DNA from: Pohlia nutans
Taxonomy: Eukaryota; Streptophyta; Bryopsida; Bryales; Mniaceae
NCBI GenBank assembly: GCA_022496805.1
Contig: CM040091.1
Coordinates: 9,848,336-9,912,335, forward strand
Reading direction: 5' to 3'
Length of the DNA stretch: 64,000 bases
Under the pieces are notes generated by a model, which was given only the letters and a program-made list of their open reading frames with translations, ran no database searches and was not told the origin of the DNA. This document shows, one piece after another, positions 11,680-22,966 of the stretch (its first letter is position 1; every line of letters starts with the position of its first letter). Position numbers and translations under genes: made by a program.

Positions 11680-13789
11680 CCCTAATCAAGCTCGCAAGAC
11701 CGAATTCCTCGACAAAAATTGAAAGACGAGGCTGCAAGGGCAGTAATGGCGGGAGCCCAGCCATATTCAAATGAGAGAGACGAAGTGACGGATGAGAAAT
11801 AAATGAATGGATGATAAAACCGACGTTCATCCACGGGATGGCAGAACTTACTGCCCAACCATCCGTTCTTTTGGATGGTTTACATAATGGCAAGTTCTTT
11901 TCTCATTACTCGTGTAGTTTATGTAGCGTGATCTTTTCTACATTAATTTTTCACATAGTTACCTTCGTGGGAAAGAAGTTAGATTTGTAAAAAGATTGAA
12001 ATTGAATTTATTAAGTCCTTTCATTCTATATGAGCTTTCACTTTGACAAAAAGGTAATTTAAGGTTTTGAGCTATAAAATGTACATTGAACCCATTTTTT
12101 GAGGTTGACATACAAACAAAAATTGTAGATGATGACTTTTTCATGACATCCATATAGTTGAATTAAGTAATAGTGTCAAAAAATATTTGGATTTTATTTG
12201 ATAGAGATTATTGTTTTAATTATTGCATATATGTATATGTATATGTATATGTATATTCATTATCTTATGAATTCTGAATTGATTGGTCCAAAGTGCATAA
12301 TATACAACATTAAATTATCTTTTGCATAATGTGCAATATTTCAACCTATAAAACTATTTTTTGACTATTTACAAAAAAATCTTTAAACACCACTATTTAA
12401 GCATAATAATTTCAACCAATCACAATGAATTACAAGATGAGAGTATTAAAATTGTAATTTTAGTGAATTCTTAAAGTTTTTTTAATTATAAATTAATCTA
12501 AAAATATATTTAAGCATTTTATTTCAAATTCAACTATACAGATGTCTTCTAATAAGGATGTCTTACATATGCTTTTTAGAATCAAAGCTCAATAAAATTA
12601 AAGAAGTCTTATTTATAATACATTTGGATATTGTCCAAAACCTATGGACATTTAGCAATTTAACTCTATGCATATACGAATAAAATTTCTAAACTCATTA
12701 TTTTATAATGATTACATACCCACTTTATGTATACCGGTATGTGGTAAGACTTTCAAGTCATTTACCGTACTAGGTTGTCACAATCAACATCTTGTGATTA
12801 GTTATTTTGGGATTATTTTTTGCAATAAATGTCAAATTTTTTGAATATTTTCCAAGATTAATTTTTTCATCATATACATTTATTTTTAAAAAATCAAAAT
12901 ATTTGGCTTCTCTTCTTTTTGATTGTTTATTTTTGCTAATCATGACAACCAACAATGGTATATTATAAATAAAATAATATGTTTGTTTGCATGTGTATAA
13001 TGTCACATAACATTGGTTTTTTTTTTTTTTTTTTTTTTTTTTGGCCGATCACTCATTTTTTGGAGCTAAATTAAAACCAAATTTTTTTTGCTATAAGAGC
13101 TATGGGATATTTTAGAAAGAAAATATTGTTGTTAAGTTGGATTTTGATGAAAAAAATGTTGTAGATCACTTGAAATTGTATTATTGTAAAAATATCTGTG
13201 GCTCTCGCAATTGGCTACTAAAAAAATAAAAATAAAATGATGATTTTCTTTCAAACCTATAGAATTTGGTACCTAGTAAAAGTTAGTATTTACCTCTTCG
13301 AGCAAGAAATTGATTAGTGATTGCAAAGATGTGGCACTATTTCCACTATTTATAAATTTTTTCCTCACATTTTCAAAGTGTGAAATCTCCCATTCACTAA
13401 GGCATGGATTCATTTCAATACCTATTATTAATTAAAATCAATGCACCCATAATCACCATTCTCTAAAATTTTGCTCTTAATCCCTAAAAGTCTGATGGGT
13501 ATTGGACAAAACATAGATGTGTTATAATATGTGCCTTCCATATGTTTAACGAAGTTTGGTTCAATAGACAAAATGCAGGGCATCATCTCTACAAATCATT
13601 TGTGTGGTCAAACTTCCAAAAATAACTTTAGATCTTTTTTTAATAAATTAAAAAGCATTAGCCTTTGATTTTTTTATAATTTCTAATTTTCACTTTTAGA
13701 GTTTAAAATTTAGGATAATTATTTAAGTTTGGTTTATCTATTCTAAACTTCAAAAAAGAAAAAGAAATGATGGAGGGAGCATCATTAAT
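11680..13789. other. Intergenic, very AT-rich, simple repeats only
   Basis: Contains the B3 gene's upstream region (first few hundred bases), an (ATATGT)n microsatellite at about 12229-12256 and a 26-T run at 13017-13042. No gene is supported. Confidence 0.5.
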
Positions 13790-14009
13790 TACTCCAAATA
13801 GCAAATTTTGTAACACTAAGACAATGTTGAAGTGTTTCGTTTTGAAAAATTCTCCTGGATGGAGTTTAACTCAAATTGACATAATTCAATCTGGGTTGAA
13901 AAGTAGACTTGATGTGGTATTTTAATTTAATTTTTTTTCAATTTTTTTGGGCAGCCCATTAGATTCAGGCAACGACCAAAAAATGGTTGTTTGGGCGTTT
14001 AGGGGTTGA
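13790..14009 (-). mobile_element. Truncated TTAA-type element, family E, inverted
   Basis: Read on the minus strand from 14009 it begins TCAACCCCTAAACGCCCAAA and follows the left part of the element at 14006-14555, including GTTAAACTCCAT and the CACTTCAACATTG / CACCTCGACATTG block. The right part of the element is missing. It lies head-to-head with the next element across one mutated TTAA (TTGA, 14006-14009). Confidence 0.65.
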
Positions 14010-14555
14010 TCCCTAAATGACCAAATGACCATTTTATGGTTGTTACCCTTATTTTATGGGTTGTCCAAGATGAAAATATTATTCTTATAAAACATTAAAA
14101 GATATTTTCAAATAGAAATAAAGTCTTCTTTCCAACCCAATTTGTATTATGTCAATCCAAGTTAAACTCCATCGAGGGGGGTTTTTCAAAAACAAACACC
14201 TCGACATTGTCCTCGTGTTTTAAAACTTACTTTTTCAAGAAAGTGGTGATGTTCTCTCTTTTGAAATTTCTTTCTTTAAAAATTCTAGATCATAAAGTCT
14301 AGTTCTAACCAATTATACCAAATTTCAAATTCTATTTTTTTCTCTTGTAATTTTAGTGAACATTTAACGATAAATGCTTCTAAATTCATTAAATAAGTAT
14401 CTACAACATTTTTTGAAATTTTGACCGTACGGATAATTACTAAACATCATGCTTCTCATTTTCTCTTTTAGACCAAACTTCATCAAAGTTGCATGAGTAA
14501 CATTTTGTAACACATTTAGGTTTTATCCTTATCCCTTCTGTCATTTAGGAGTTAA
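14006..14555 (+). mobile_element. TTAA-type non-autonomous element, family E (about 550 bp)
   Basis: Starts TTGATCCCTAAATGACCAAA (TTAA mutated) and ends GTCATTTAGGAGTTAA. A fuller copy is at 29579-30093, and a left-end fragment lies at 54015-54183. It is non-coding and AT-rich. Confidence 0.75.
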
Positions 14556-14855
14556 CTAATTATAGCTACATCTTGTTTAGAATGAAGATATTCATTATGA
14601 TCACATATACACCATGCAAATTTGAACATTTTAGATAACTAACATACTAAGTGTGTCACAAAATTTTCAAAGAAAGATTAATGTTGTAGATTTGAATCCA
14701 AATGACATTAATCAAAATATAACATTAATATTTTTCTGAAAAAAATTGAAGATTTCATGAATACAAAACACCCTTTAGGTGGGGACCATATGCATTTCAA
14801 AAATGCTCTACAATCATTCAAAGTCAAGTCTATAGTTTATTGCTCAGAAGTAACC

Positions 14856-15801
14856 TTAACCCCTAAATTTCCTTGTGTTTTTAGGACCTTGAAACCTCAA
14901 AACTGCGATTTTCTACCTCTATGCACTCCCGGGGATGTGAACCAAGTTTTTTTATTTCTTTTAGAATTCCAACCGTAAGATCTTGTACCTAAGCCTATTC
15001 ATAGCTACTGTTTCAAAAGTTGACCGTTGGATGTTTATCATTTGCAAGATCATAACATCCAAAGTTTGTGCAAAAGTTTTTCGGGGCATTGCTTGGGAGG
15101 CATCGTCTCCATACTGCAAAGGGGGACTTGAAGATTGTTACTCCAAACATTTTGCTCATATTTTTTTCCATGTAGATAACTAAGTTGGGTACACTCATGC
15201 AAAATTTTAGAGACTCATTACGCGTTTCAAACCTTCATCCAAATTAATTTCCGGAAGTAGGTATAAAAATGGCAATTTGGTGAAACATGCATCACATTAA
15301 TTGTATTTGATTTTTGGAAAAAATGAACAGTGATTAGGTACCTCTATGATTTTATAAATTTTAGACGAAATTATTTTAAATTTTTTTTAAAATCTCAAAT
15401 TTTGACAAATTTCGAAAGAAATGGATGTGAAATTACAAAAAACCTTGGAGGTTGCTGTTCTTTATTTTGGAGGCTGCCTTTGTCAAGCCAAGAATATAAT
15501 CAACATGGGTCACTTCAAATTTTGAGCCTAAATGTGGTGAAGAGCATGTCTCCAAAAAAAAAATTTGAAAAAATGATTATAATAAAAAGTTTTTTTCTGC
15601 CCCAGTTGGGCTTGAAACCAAAAATTTCAATAAAAAAATTATAAAATCCGAATTTGACTTTGTAATTTTTACCCACACACCTTGTATGTATGACCACGCC
15701 CATGCCAAATTATAGTCTAAAATTCTTAATTTAGACCTTCCATCTAAGCTGCCCGAAACAGCAAAAAGCCATTTTGGCTTTTAAGGGCCTTTAGGGGTTA
15801 A
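14856..15801 (+). mobile_element. TTAA-type non-autonomous element, family F (946 bp)
   Basis: Starts TTAACCCCTAAATTTCC and ends GGGCCTTTAGGGGTTAA. A closely matching inverted copy of 947 bp lies at 36020-36966. No transposase is visible. A 61-residue minus-strand open frame (15013-15198) is kept in both copies, with one amino acid difference, but it resembles nothing I know and may simply reflect recent copying. The right-hand TTAA (15798-15801) is shared with the piggyBac element. Confidence 0.85.
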
Positions 15802-16589
15802 CCCCTAAATGACCTCACCATTTTCTGCGAATTTTTTTGGCAGTTTTTGAGCAAATTTTCAATCAATCGCAAAATCGGGGCTCGGTTGGTTTTTGTGTAA
15901 TCTATCGTATGATTTCGATTGTTGTATTGAGAGGAATGCGTGGGTCGAATTTTTTTGCACTTCGGATCCTTGGATGTGGAGATTATAACGTTTGACTAAG
16001 TTTTTTTGTGAGTTGACTTTGACGGGCAGTGTGGGTTTTTGGAGCCTTTTCTAACTTTTGGGTATTCGATTTGTGTCCAAAAAATCCCAAAAAAATCGTT
16101 TCCGTGAGTTCATGAACAACACAATACCCTGAATTTTTTTGTACAAATTTTGTGTCTACTGGTGCGAAATTGTGATGCTTGAAATGTGAGACACTTGAAG
16201 AGGGCTTGTGGACAAGCTCTTGCCCGACTGACCGGGGTGGGATGAGCATGAAATACAGTGAAACGCAAAAAGTTAGGTAAGCTGCCACAGAAGTGTCAGA
16301 CAACAAATGTACTCGCAAATGTATTCATAGCCCATAATGGATCCGGGCAAGGAAAAAAAACATGAGTAGTTGAAGTACGCTGGTGTCCTACAACTATGAC
16401 TCCCAACCGCCATGTCTATGCCGCCCGCTCCAACGCCTGTTTGTGCACAACGTCCACGCATGAGCAAACTGTAAGTACGATGAAGTCACACAATTCCGAA
16501 AACAACAAAGTTCGGGAATAACAATGGAACACACTGAACACACAAAGTTCGGGAATAGAAATGCGCACCCGGATTCTGCAGCGGCTTGG

Positions 16590-16915
16590 AGAATGGGCAG
16601 CGTAGCTCTCTGCCTGTCTGTGAGACGTGGCTGCGGCTGGAGGGCGGCGTGATCAGGCGCTGGAGGAGATGAGTCGTTTGCGGCTGGAGGGCAATGTGCT
16701 TGAGCAAAAACGAGATACGGCAAAGGAAATCATGACAGAATGGGCATTCAGGCGCTGAAGGAGATGCGGCTGCGGCCGGAGGACAACGCGCTTGAGCAAA
16801 AACGAGATGCGGCAAGGGAAATTGAGTAGACAGGGCAGCGTGATCGGGCGCTGGAGGAGATGCGGCTGCGGCTGGAGGGCAGTGTACTTGAGCAAAAAGG
16901 CACAGCGGCTGTGGA
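16590..16915. repeat. GC-rich minisatellite inside the piggyBac element
   Basis: Three to four copies of a unit of about 95-105 bp. Each copy carries GCGCTGGAGGAGATG, then CGGCTGGAGG, then CTTGAGCAAAAACGAGAT; copies start near 16650, 16750 and 16845, with a degenerate one before. On the minus strand it reads open for long stretches (Pro/Ala/Cys-rich), but this follows from GC-rich repetition and no known protein is suggested. Confidence 0.7.
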
Positions 16916-17758
16916 TTGAAGCCGAGGGCTGCGACAGAATGGAGAGCGGCGCGAAGGCAGTAACTGTTTAGACAGGCCATCGAGCAAACAAATCAGCCGG
17001 GGAGCGGCGCCTCAGCCACAGCAGGCCACCAAGGTCACGTCAAGCAACGCGGTTCCAGGCAGGCAGATGCGGCACGGGATAAAACAAACGGGCCACTAGA
17101 CGCCTCGATTACAGGTCGTGGCAAAACATAGGTACTGCGCCAAAGGCGCAAGGCATAGCTGAAAGGTATGGGCCCGGTCTAAAAATCAGCTACTGCAAAA
17201 AGACACAGATGAATGCCATGGGCCCGCTCCAAATCCGCTCATCTGTACAGACCATCCCAAAGCCACTATACCTTCAAATTCTAGAACAAATTTTCCTTCC
17301 TAGAAACAGTAAGAATGTTCTACTGTTCTAAAAATTTTACTATAAAGTTTCGTACTACAACTTCGTATTTTCTAATTGCTCATAGAATTGTTGGCTATAC
17401 ATACTCATGATAAGCAAATCCCATGGCAATATACTGTAAATTCTAGGTCACATAAAGTCCATGAGCATTTCTAAAAGGCAAAAAATACAAAGAGTATAAA
17501 ATATAAGAGCTATAAATAAAAAGGGGTAATAATTATATTGAGAAAATAGTATAAGGAGTAATACTTATATTGGGAAAAAATAATTGTAAGGGGTAATAAT
17601 TACATTGAACAAAAAATATAAGAAGCAAAAAGAAAAAAGGGTCAAAATACATAAAAGCTAAATAGAAGGGTCAAAGTACATAAAAGCCAAATTCAACTTG
17701 CCAAAATAAACTTGTCAAGGGAAAAAATGAATGAGGAGGGCATACAAAATTCATACCT

Positions 17759-20692
17759 TCAAAGTGGGAAGTGGGCCTTGACAAAACATGTCCCAAGGTG
17801 AAAAAACACGTCCCCGCATTGTGGACATGACAAATTAGTGAGGGTGGTGGAGTGGCAATGCCTACACACTCGTCTTTTTGTGGTCTTCACTAGTGAATGG
17901 ACACAAGGGCGGCTATTGTAAACCGAAGTGATTCCTCTTCTTTTGCCCCAATTAGCCATAAGAGCCTCCGCAAATTTCATAGTGAACTCGATGCGTTCAA
18001 GTGAGCGCTTCCCCGCCGCTTTGGAATTTTTTTTGTGGACAATCCAAGCATTGACACGACACGTGTCAATCATGAAAAACAACAATCAATGCCACCACTT
18101 GTGGCTTCGAACTTGGCAAGAATACTCTCCGCGAAGCTGGTCATAAACATCAACACCACGCATCCATGTGGTGTATGTGGGAATATTTTGTTTGCGGCCT
18201 TTGATAGTTCGAGGAACGGTTTCCGGGTTTAGGGGATCACTAGACATTGGTTTAGCATGAGTAGATAACAAGAGGACCGGTTTTTTGTCTACCCATACTA
18301 CACATGACAACTTACCGCTCACATGCATGCGCCAACCGAGCGATCCTTGGGCCTTCGTGCTCCAACTCTTTTTATCCGCAAGAGCTGAAGGAAGTCCAAT
18401 GCGATCAGAGCGCACTGTCCCGGTACCAAATGTCCCTAATTGCGCCATGTCCATCAACAATTTCACCGAAGTGAAAAAGTTGTCGATGAAAACGAAATGA
18501 TTACGGCCATGCAAACCCGACATGAGATTCATGCATGACCACTTCATAACCGGTTTTTGCCTCACCGGGTTTAGCGGATTGCAAAGAGCCACGAATCGAA
18601 GCACCATACTTTCACCCCCACTTACAAGGTTTTTTAGGCAAATATTGCCGGATTGGACAATATTTACCTTTATACCTAACCATCATTTCATCTACCGTAA
18701 TTATTTGTCCTAAATTCCAATTTTCTTGGCATTTACGATGAACTTCGGTCAATAGCCACCGAAGCTTGCCCAACTTGTCGTGATTGGGGTCATCCCGATA
18801 TGGCAAGCCTCGGTCATCCACGACATGGCAAGCCTCGGTCATCCACGACATGAATACAAGCGCTAATCCGCTCAAACCGTGACCTTGACATGCATGACGA
18901 AATCACTCGACAATGCATGAAAGGATCACTAGCTTTCCAATACGCTCTATGATTTGGTAGAATTTTGACACCCATCAAAATGCAAATTCCAAACCAAGCT
19001 TGCAATTCTGGTATTGTCAATTTCCACCAATCCTTTCCCCCTCTTAGGCACCCCTTATCGTTCACTGTTGCGGCATACCGGTTTGTTTCATCATAAATCT
19101 TTCCTAATGTTATTTGAGTGATGAATCTTTCAAAAATGCATAAGGGCCATGGTAAATCTCGTGGCTGCCAGGTTGGTCTAGGATTATCACTTACAAATAG
19201 AAATGAGGGATGGGTGTATTCTGACTTGGACTGGTTCCAATTTTTGTCAACGTCGCGTTGAGTCAATTTGCGACGCTTGGCTTGGCCTTGGGCACCTCTG
19301 CCTGCAGCCTGCACACCTCTCTCCATGGCATCGGCGCCTTCTTCGGAATTTTGGCTGACCTCACCAATTTGAGCATTCACCCGGCCTCGCCCAGTTCCTC
19401 TGCTGGCTTGGCCTCGGCGACCTCGCCCACGTCGTCCATTCGTCTGCCGCGCCGCGTTCTCATGTGGCTACGTCTCCCTCTTCGCCGGAGATTCTGCGCC
19501 TGCTGTTCCAGTGGGGCAGTGGCTGGATCTGCCGACGACGCAAACCGCGCATTGCGCCTGCTCCACGCTGCCCGCTGTTTCCGTTCTCTTGCTCGGTAGT
19601 GACTGCCGATTGGACCCCCGTCTGCCAGCCAAGCTCGTGCGTGGCCTGATCCGTCGGGATTGCGGCCTGATTGTCGATTCCATGCCCCAGGCGACCTCGC
19701 CCACGTCTATCGCCTTGTCGGCCTCTGCCACGTCGCCCTCCGCTTGCTTTGGCGCCGGTGAACGCGGCATCTTGATTTTTCGTTGACATCGCTCGTGCTC
19801 TTGCGAGACTCCTCATTCGCTGTCGACCCGCCAAAGAACTCTCGCCAAATTTCGCTGCTGCAGCTTCTCGACTCGTGGTCTCTGCCTCTCTGCTGCATCG
19901 CACTCCTGCAAAGCAGCGTAGATCTCTGCCGTAACTCCAGCACTCTCCTCATCCGCCGTAGCCTACCCTTCGCCGGCGCTGGTACCGTCTTCCCCTTCCT
20001 CGCTGTACTCGTCGCTTGCTCCGTCACTTTGTTCATTGCTTCTTTCATCACTAGCTTCGTCACTGTCTTCATGAGATTTTGAATCATTGCATCGGTCAAT
20101 TGTTCGTTTCCCCTCATCGCGCATAAGTTCTTCCAGATCCGTCTTGTCACTAGTATCGGAGAGTCCGCATAGAGAATCGCGACATCCTTGATCGAGCAAG
20201 TCAGGCTCGTCGTCACTGTAGTCTCTTGCATCTCCGCTCCAGCTAAGGCCCAGATCAACTGCTACGGTGCCGTTTGTGATAGGATGAATCGTTTGCTCCT
20301 CCAGACTCGCATGGTGAGGCAACCCGCACTGTCCGATCGCCTGAACTGGGTTCTCCAGCTGCTCCAACGTCGCTCCACCACTGACTTTGCAGCCACGTAT
20401 TGATTGCGTCATTGAATCCGTGTTCCTCCCCCTCGGACCGCCGCCTCTTCCACTTGAGTATTGTCGCTGCATGGTACCGCCACAGAAATCTCAAGCCAGA
20501 TGGAGTAGCTTGCTTTTGAGCTTGCTTTGTGAGGCCTTCTCTCACTGGTTGCGCAAGCAGAACGGGCGCATCTAGCAAACGAATCAGCCGCCACGCTTGA
20601 ACAATAGTATATCCCTCAGACACAAACCATGCGTGAATAATCTTCTTCCCTTCTTCAAGCTTAGCACGATCTAGATCTAATTGAGTAGACAT
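17759..20692 (-). pseudogene. PiggyBac-type transposase (DDE_Tnp_1_7), disrupted
   Basis: Start ATG at 20690-20692 (MSTQLDLDR). The N-terminal third passes through several frames. It has an acidic Ser/Asp/Glu-rich region (about 19963-20260) and an RG-rich region (about 19460-19760). The conserved domain starts near 19190 (PLCIFERFITQITLGKIYDE, WWKLTIPELQAWFGI). It includes the first catalytic Asp in ITVDEMMVRYKGK (about 18690), the second in VFIDNFF (about 18483) and the third in MRGVDVYDQLRG (about 18140-18150). The C-terminal Cys-rich zinc domain is CRHCHS..CPQCGDVFFHLGTC (17759-17880). Lesions are a 25-bp tandem duplication (18800-18824 / 18825-18849) that shifts the frame, at least one frame change around 18540-18615 with apparent loss of residues between the first two Asp, and an in-frame TGA at 18086-18088. 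The catalytic Asp residues and zinc Cys survive, so decay looks fairly recent. The N-terminal frame changes could partly be introns. Confidence 0.88.
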
Positions 20693-21637
20693 TTTCTATG
20701 ACGAATCTAAGTGCAAATTGCTATAAAAAAAAAACCATTGCGTGATCGTACTCATGGTGCGTGGGAACTCACTCACACTTCTACATTGGTCATAGTGTGA
20801 GTATATGAACTCAAGCTGCCTTTTGTGCGATTCATTTTTGTCATGGATCCTTTTGATTGTGTTCAACCGAGCGATCCTTGGGCCGTTTGGAATTGTCGTT
20901 ATTTCTCATCAATGTAGAATCTAGAACCGTTTGAAAAAAATAAGTTGTTAGTCATTTTTGGTGATGGTAGCCACTTGATTCTCTTCAAATTGCAGGCTGC
21001 GGATTGAAGCCGTAGCCTAAGATGAGAATTGTTAGCTATGCCAGGGATTGAATGCAACCGCCAATTGTCATTTTACCTTACAATTTGTGAATGCGTAATT
21101 GAAACTTGAAGGCTGTTGTAGAGTCTTGTCAATGCATGGTGACAAGGGCAGTTGAGGGATTCAAAACTTCGAATGTCGCCTCACCATTCAAACTGCGACA
21201 TGTAGCATTTTTATTCTCCCAATGCACATGGCAATAATGGAAGGAACATGCCCATTGTCAGGGCCAGGCCATCACCAACAACCATATCACCTTCATTCTC
21301 TGCGGGCAGAGGCCTTGAAAAATCACAGTATAATGAAAACGTCCGTCCATAAAACCGTTATTCATCTAAATCCATTGCACTTCTCTCATCCGGTCTCAAC
21401 GAAGTAGCCCAAAATTTTCACAGTTTTTTGGCGACAATGGAACACTCCAAGCAATAAACCTCCCTCAAAATTCATCCATAGAGTATTTTCGTATAAAACT
21501 TTCGCACGTGTGACCGTAACTACTTGAAAAATCTATGGTAAAAAAATTGCACTGCAAAAAGTGTCATATGGATGAAGAAATTGAGTTCAAACCTGTCCAT
21601 CATGCAAAATATGCATGGTTGGGCAGTTAGGGGTTAA

Positions 21638-22900
21638 ATTGTCCGTATATACCCAAAACCACTCATCATATCCAAAAAATCTACGTGATTCCCATGATAA
21701 ATTGCTTCCTTTAATTCCTTAACTACGCATCCACCACTTTGTGATCTCATTCATTGAAGTACTTAAAAAATTCCAATTCCACGTGTACATTATTTACAAC
21801 CAACTTCCATAGCATTAGGTGAGAACTAAGGCTTTTGAAAGGCCTCAATTTTAGTGATATGTTGGTTTGCCGCATGTTTTTAGTGAAAAATAAAAAAGTA
21901 ATAAAAAAGTACTAGTCCGACTTGGAAAGCTGTTGTCTACTTTGGATTGTGCATTTTTTTAAAAAATTAAAAATTAAAAATAAATAAATTGTTCATTGCT
22001 GATTTCAGAGTATCAAAGGGCAAGAACCTTTTAAAGGCTCCAAAACTCACCTAATCGTTTGAGAAGTTGTTTAATGGTTATGAAAGCATGCAAGAGAAGG
22101 GGAATAATGATACTCCCTATGTCCCACTAAAAACCCATGCTTTCCTTTGTAATTTACAAAAAAAACATGAATTTTTAATGGGACAAAGGGAGTATTACAA
22201 TTTGTCTCATACCCAATTACGAAATGGTGCATACTTCCATGGATTTAATATCATTTTTTTTGATTGGTTAGGAAGAAGTTACCACAAAATCGAGGGTTTA
22301 AAAGTCCTCTGTACTCAATCATGACAACTTTTCCTCCACTTTTTTCCTCAAAATCTCAATTAAAATGTGAAACTTTGTCTACGACGTTGTGTCTTAAAAA
22401 CTTACCTTTTGTGAGAAACTTCACTTACCTATAAAAATTAAACCTTACTAAATTTAGTATTCACTTGAATTGAGGAGAATTTGAATTGAACCTAGAGTGT
22501 ACCGTAATTGAATGAAACCTTGAGTGGAATTGGGGTCCATATAAAAGAGTTATGAGTGTGTTCAAGAATGCTGGCATGGATGAATGAGTTTCCCTCCGTC
22601 CCTTCCAAGACGGACAGAAATCATCCACGAGCGAGGGACACGCTGTCCACAAAGCCAATCCATCCCGCCCTTGAATTTTGCACACTCTCCATCGCGCATC
22701 GCAGAAGGCGGGCGGGCGGGCACGGTCCATCGATCTCCTACTTTACTTTTCTGGGGTCGCCCGTGGTGAAGATTGCTGCTGTGGAGTGGCGAACCATTCG
22801 ACACGATAGGAGCAACCGAGGATTCTTCCAGATTCTTGTCCATGGAGTGGATATTTTGCCCACATTGAGGTATCTTGCATTGCCGGAGCATTATTTTGTA
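21638..22900. other. Intergenic between piggyBac element and PPR gene
   Basis: AT-rich up to about 22500, with one Stowaway-like MITE (22113-22192). From about 22560 the base composition rises in GC, as expected for the promoter/5' UTR side of the PPR gene. No other gene is seen. Confidence 0.5.
22113..22192. mobile_element. Stowaway-like MITE (80 bp)
   Basis: Begins CTCCCTATGTCCCACTAAAA and ends TTTTTAATGGGACAAAGGGAG, flanked by TA on both sides. The whole element is nearly one palindrome. The CTCCCTCnGT-type terminus and TA duplication are those of Stowaway (Tc1/mariner) MITEs. A sister copy is at 27994-28074. Confidence 0.8.
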
Positions 22901-22966
22901 GTGTCCGTTTTTTCCAACCGATGAGAGGAACGGTGAGGAGGATGTGGTGAAGGTCGGGTGGGGGAG

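Larger units (their letters stand above)
15798..21637. mobile_element. PiggyBac-superfamily DNA transposon (5.84 kb), decayed
   Basis: TTAA at both ends. The left end is TTAACCCCTAAATGACCTCA and the right end, read inward, is TTAACCCCTAACTGCCCAAC, giving an imperfect TIR of about 17 bp (15 matches). Inside is a minus-strand piggyBac-type transposase region (17759-20692). The right 100 bp or so matches the right ends of the 0.57 kb family C MITEs (30101, 56297, 60547), including ATGCATATTTTGCATGATG. The left end also shares CCTCACC with family C, so this element or a close relative could have mobilised them. It also holds a GC-rich minisatellite (16590-16915) and an AT-rich stretch (about 17280-17758). 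The transposase has clear lesions, so this copy is probably dead. The end points are inferred from TTAA/TIR logic. Confidence 0.82.

Noticed and set aside
16394..16987. Overlapping minus-strand open frames rich in CPPAAAASPPAPDHAA-like repeats
   Set aside because: They are open in several frames at once because the DNA is a GC-rich minisatellite inside the transposon; no known domain appears.
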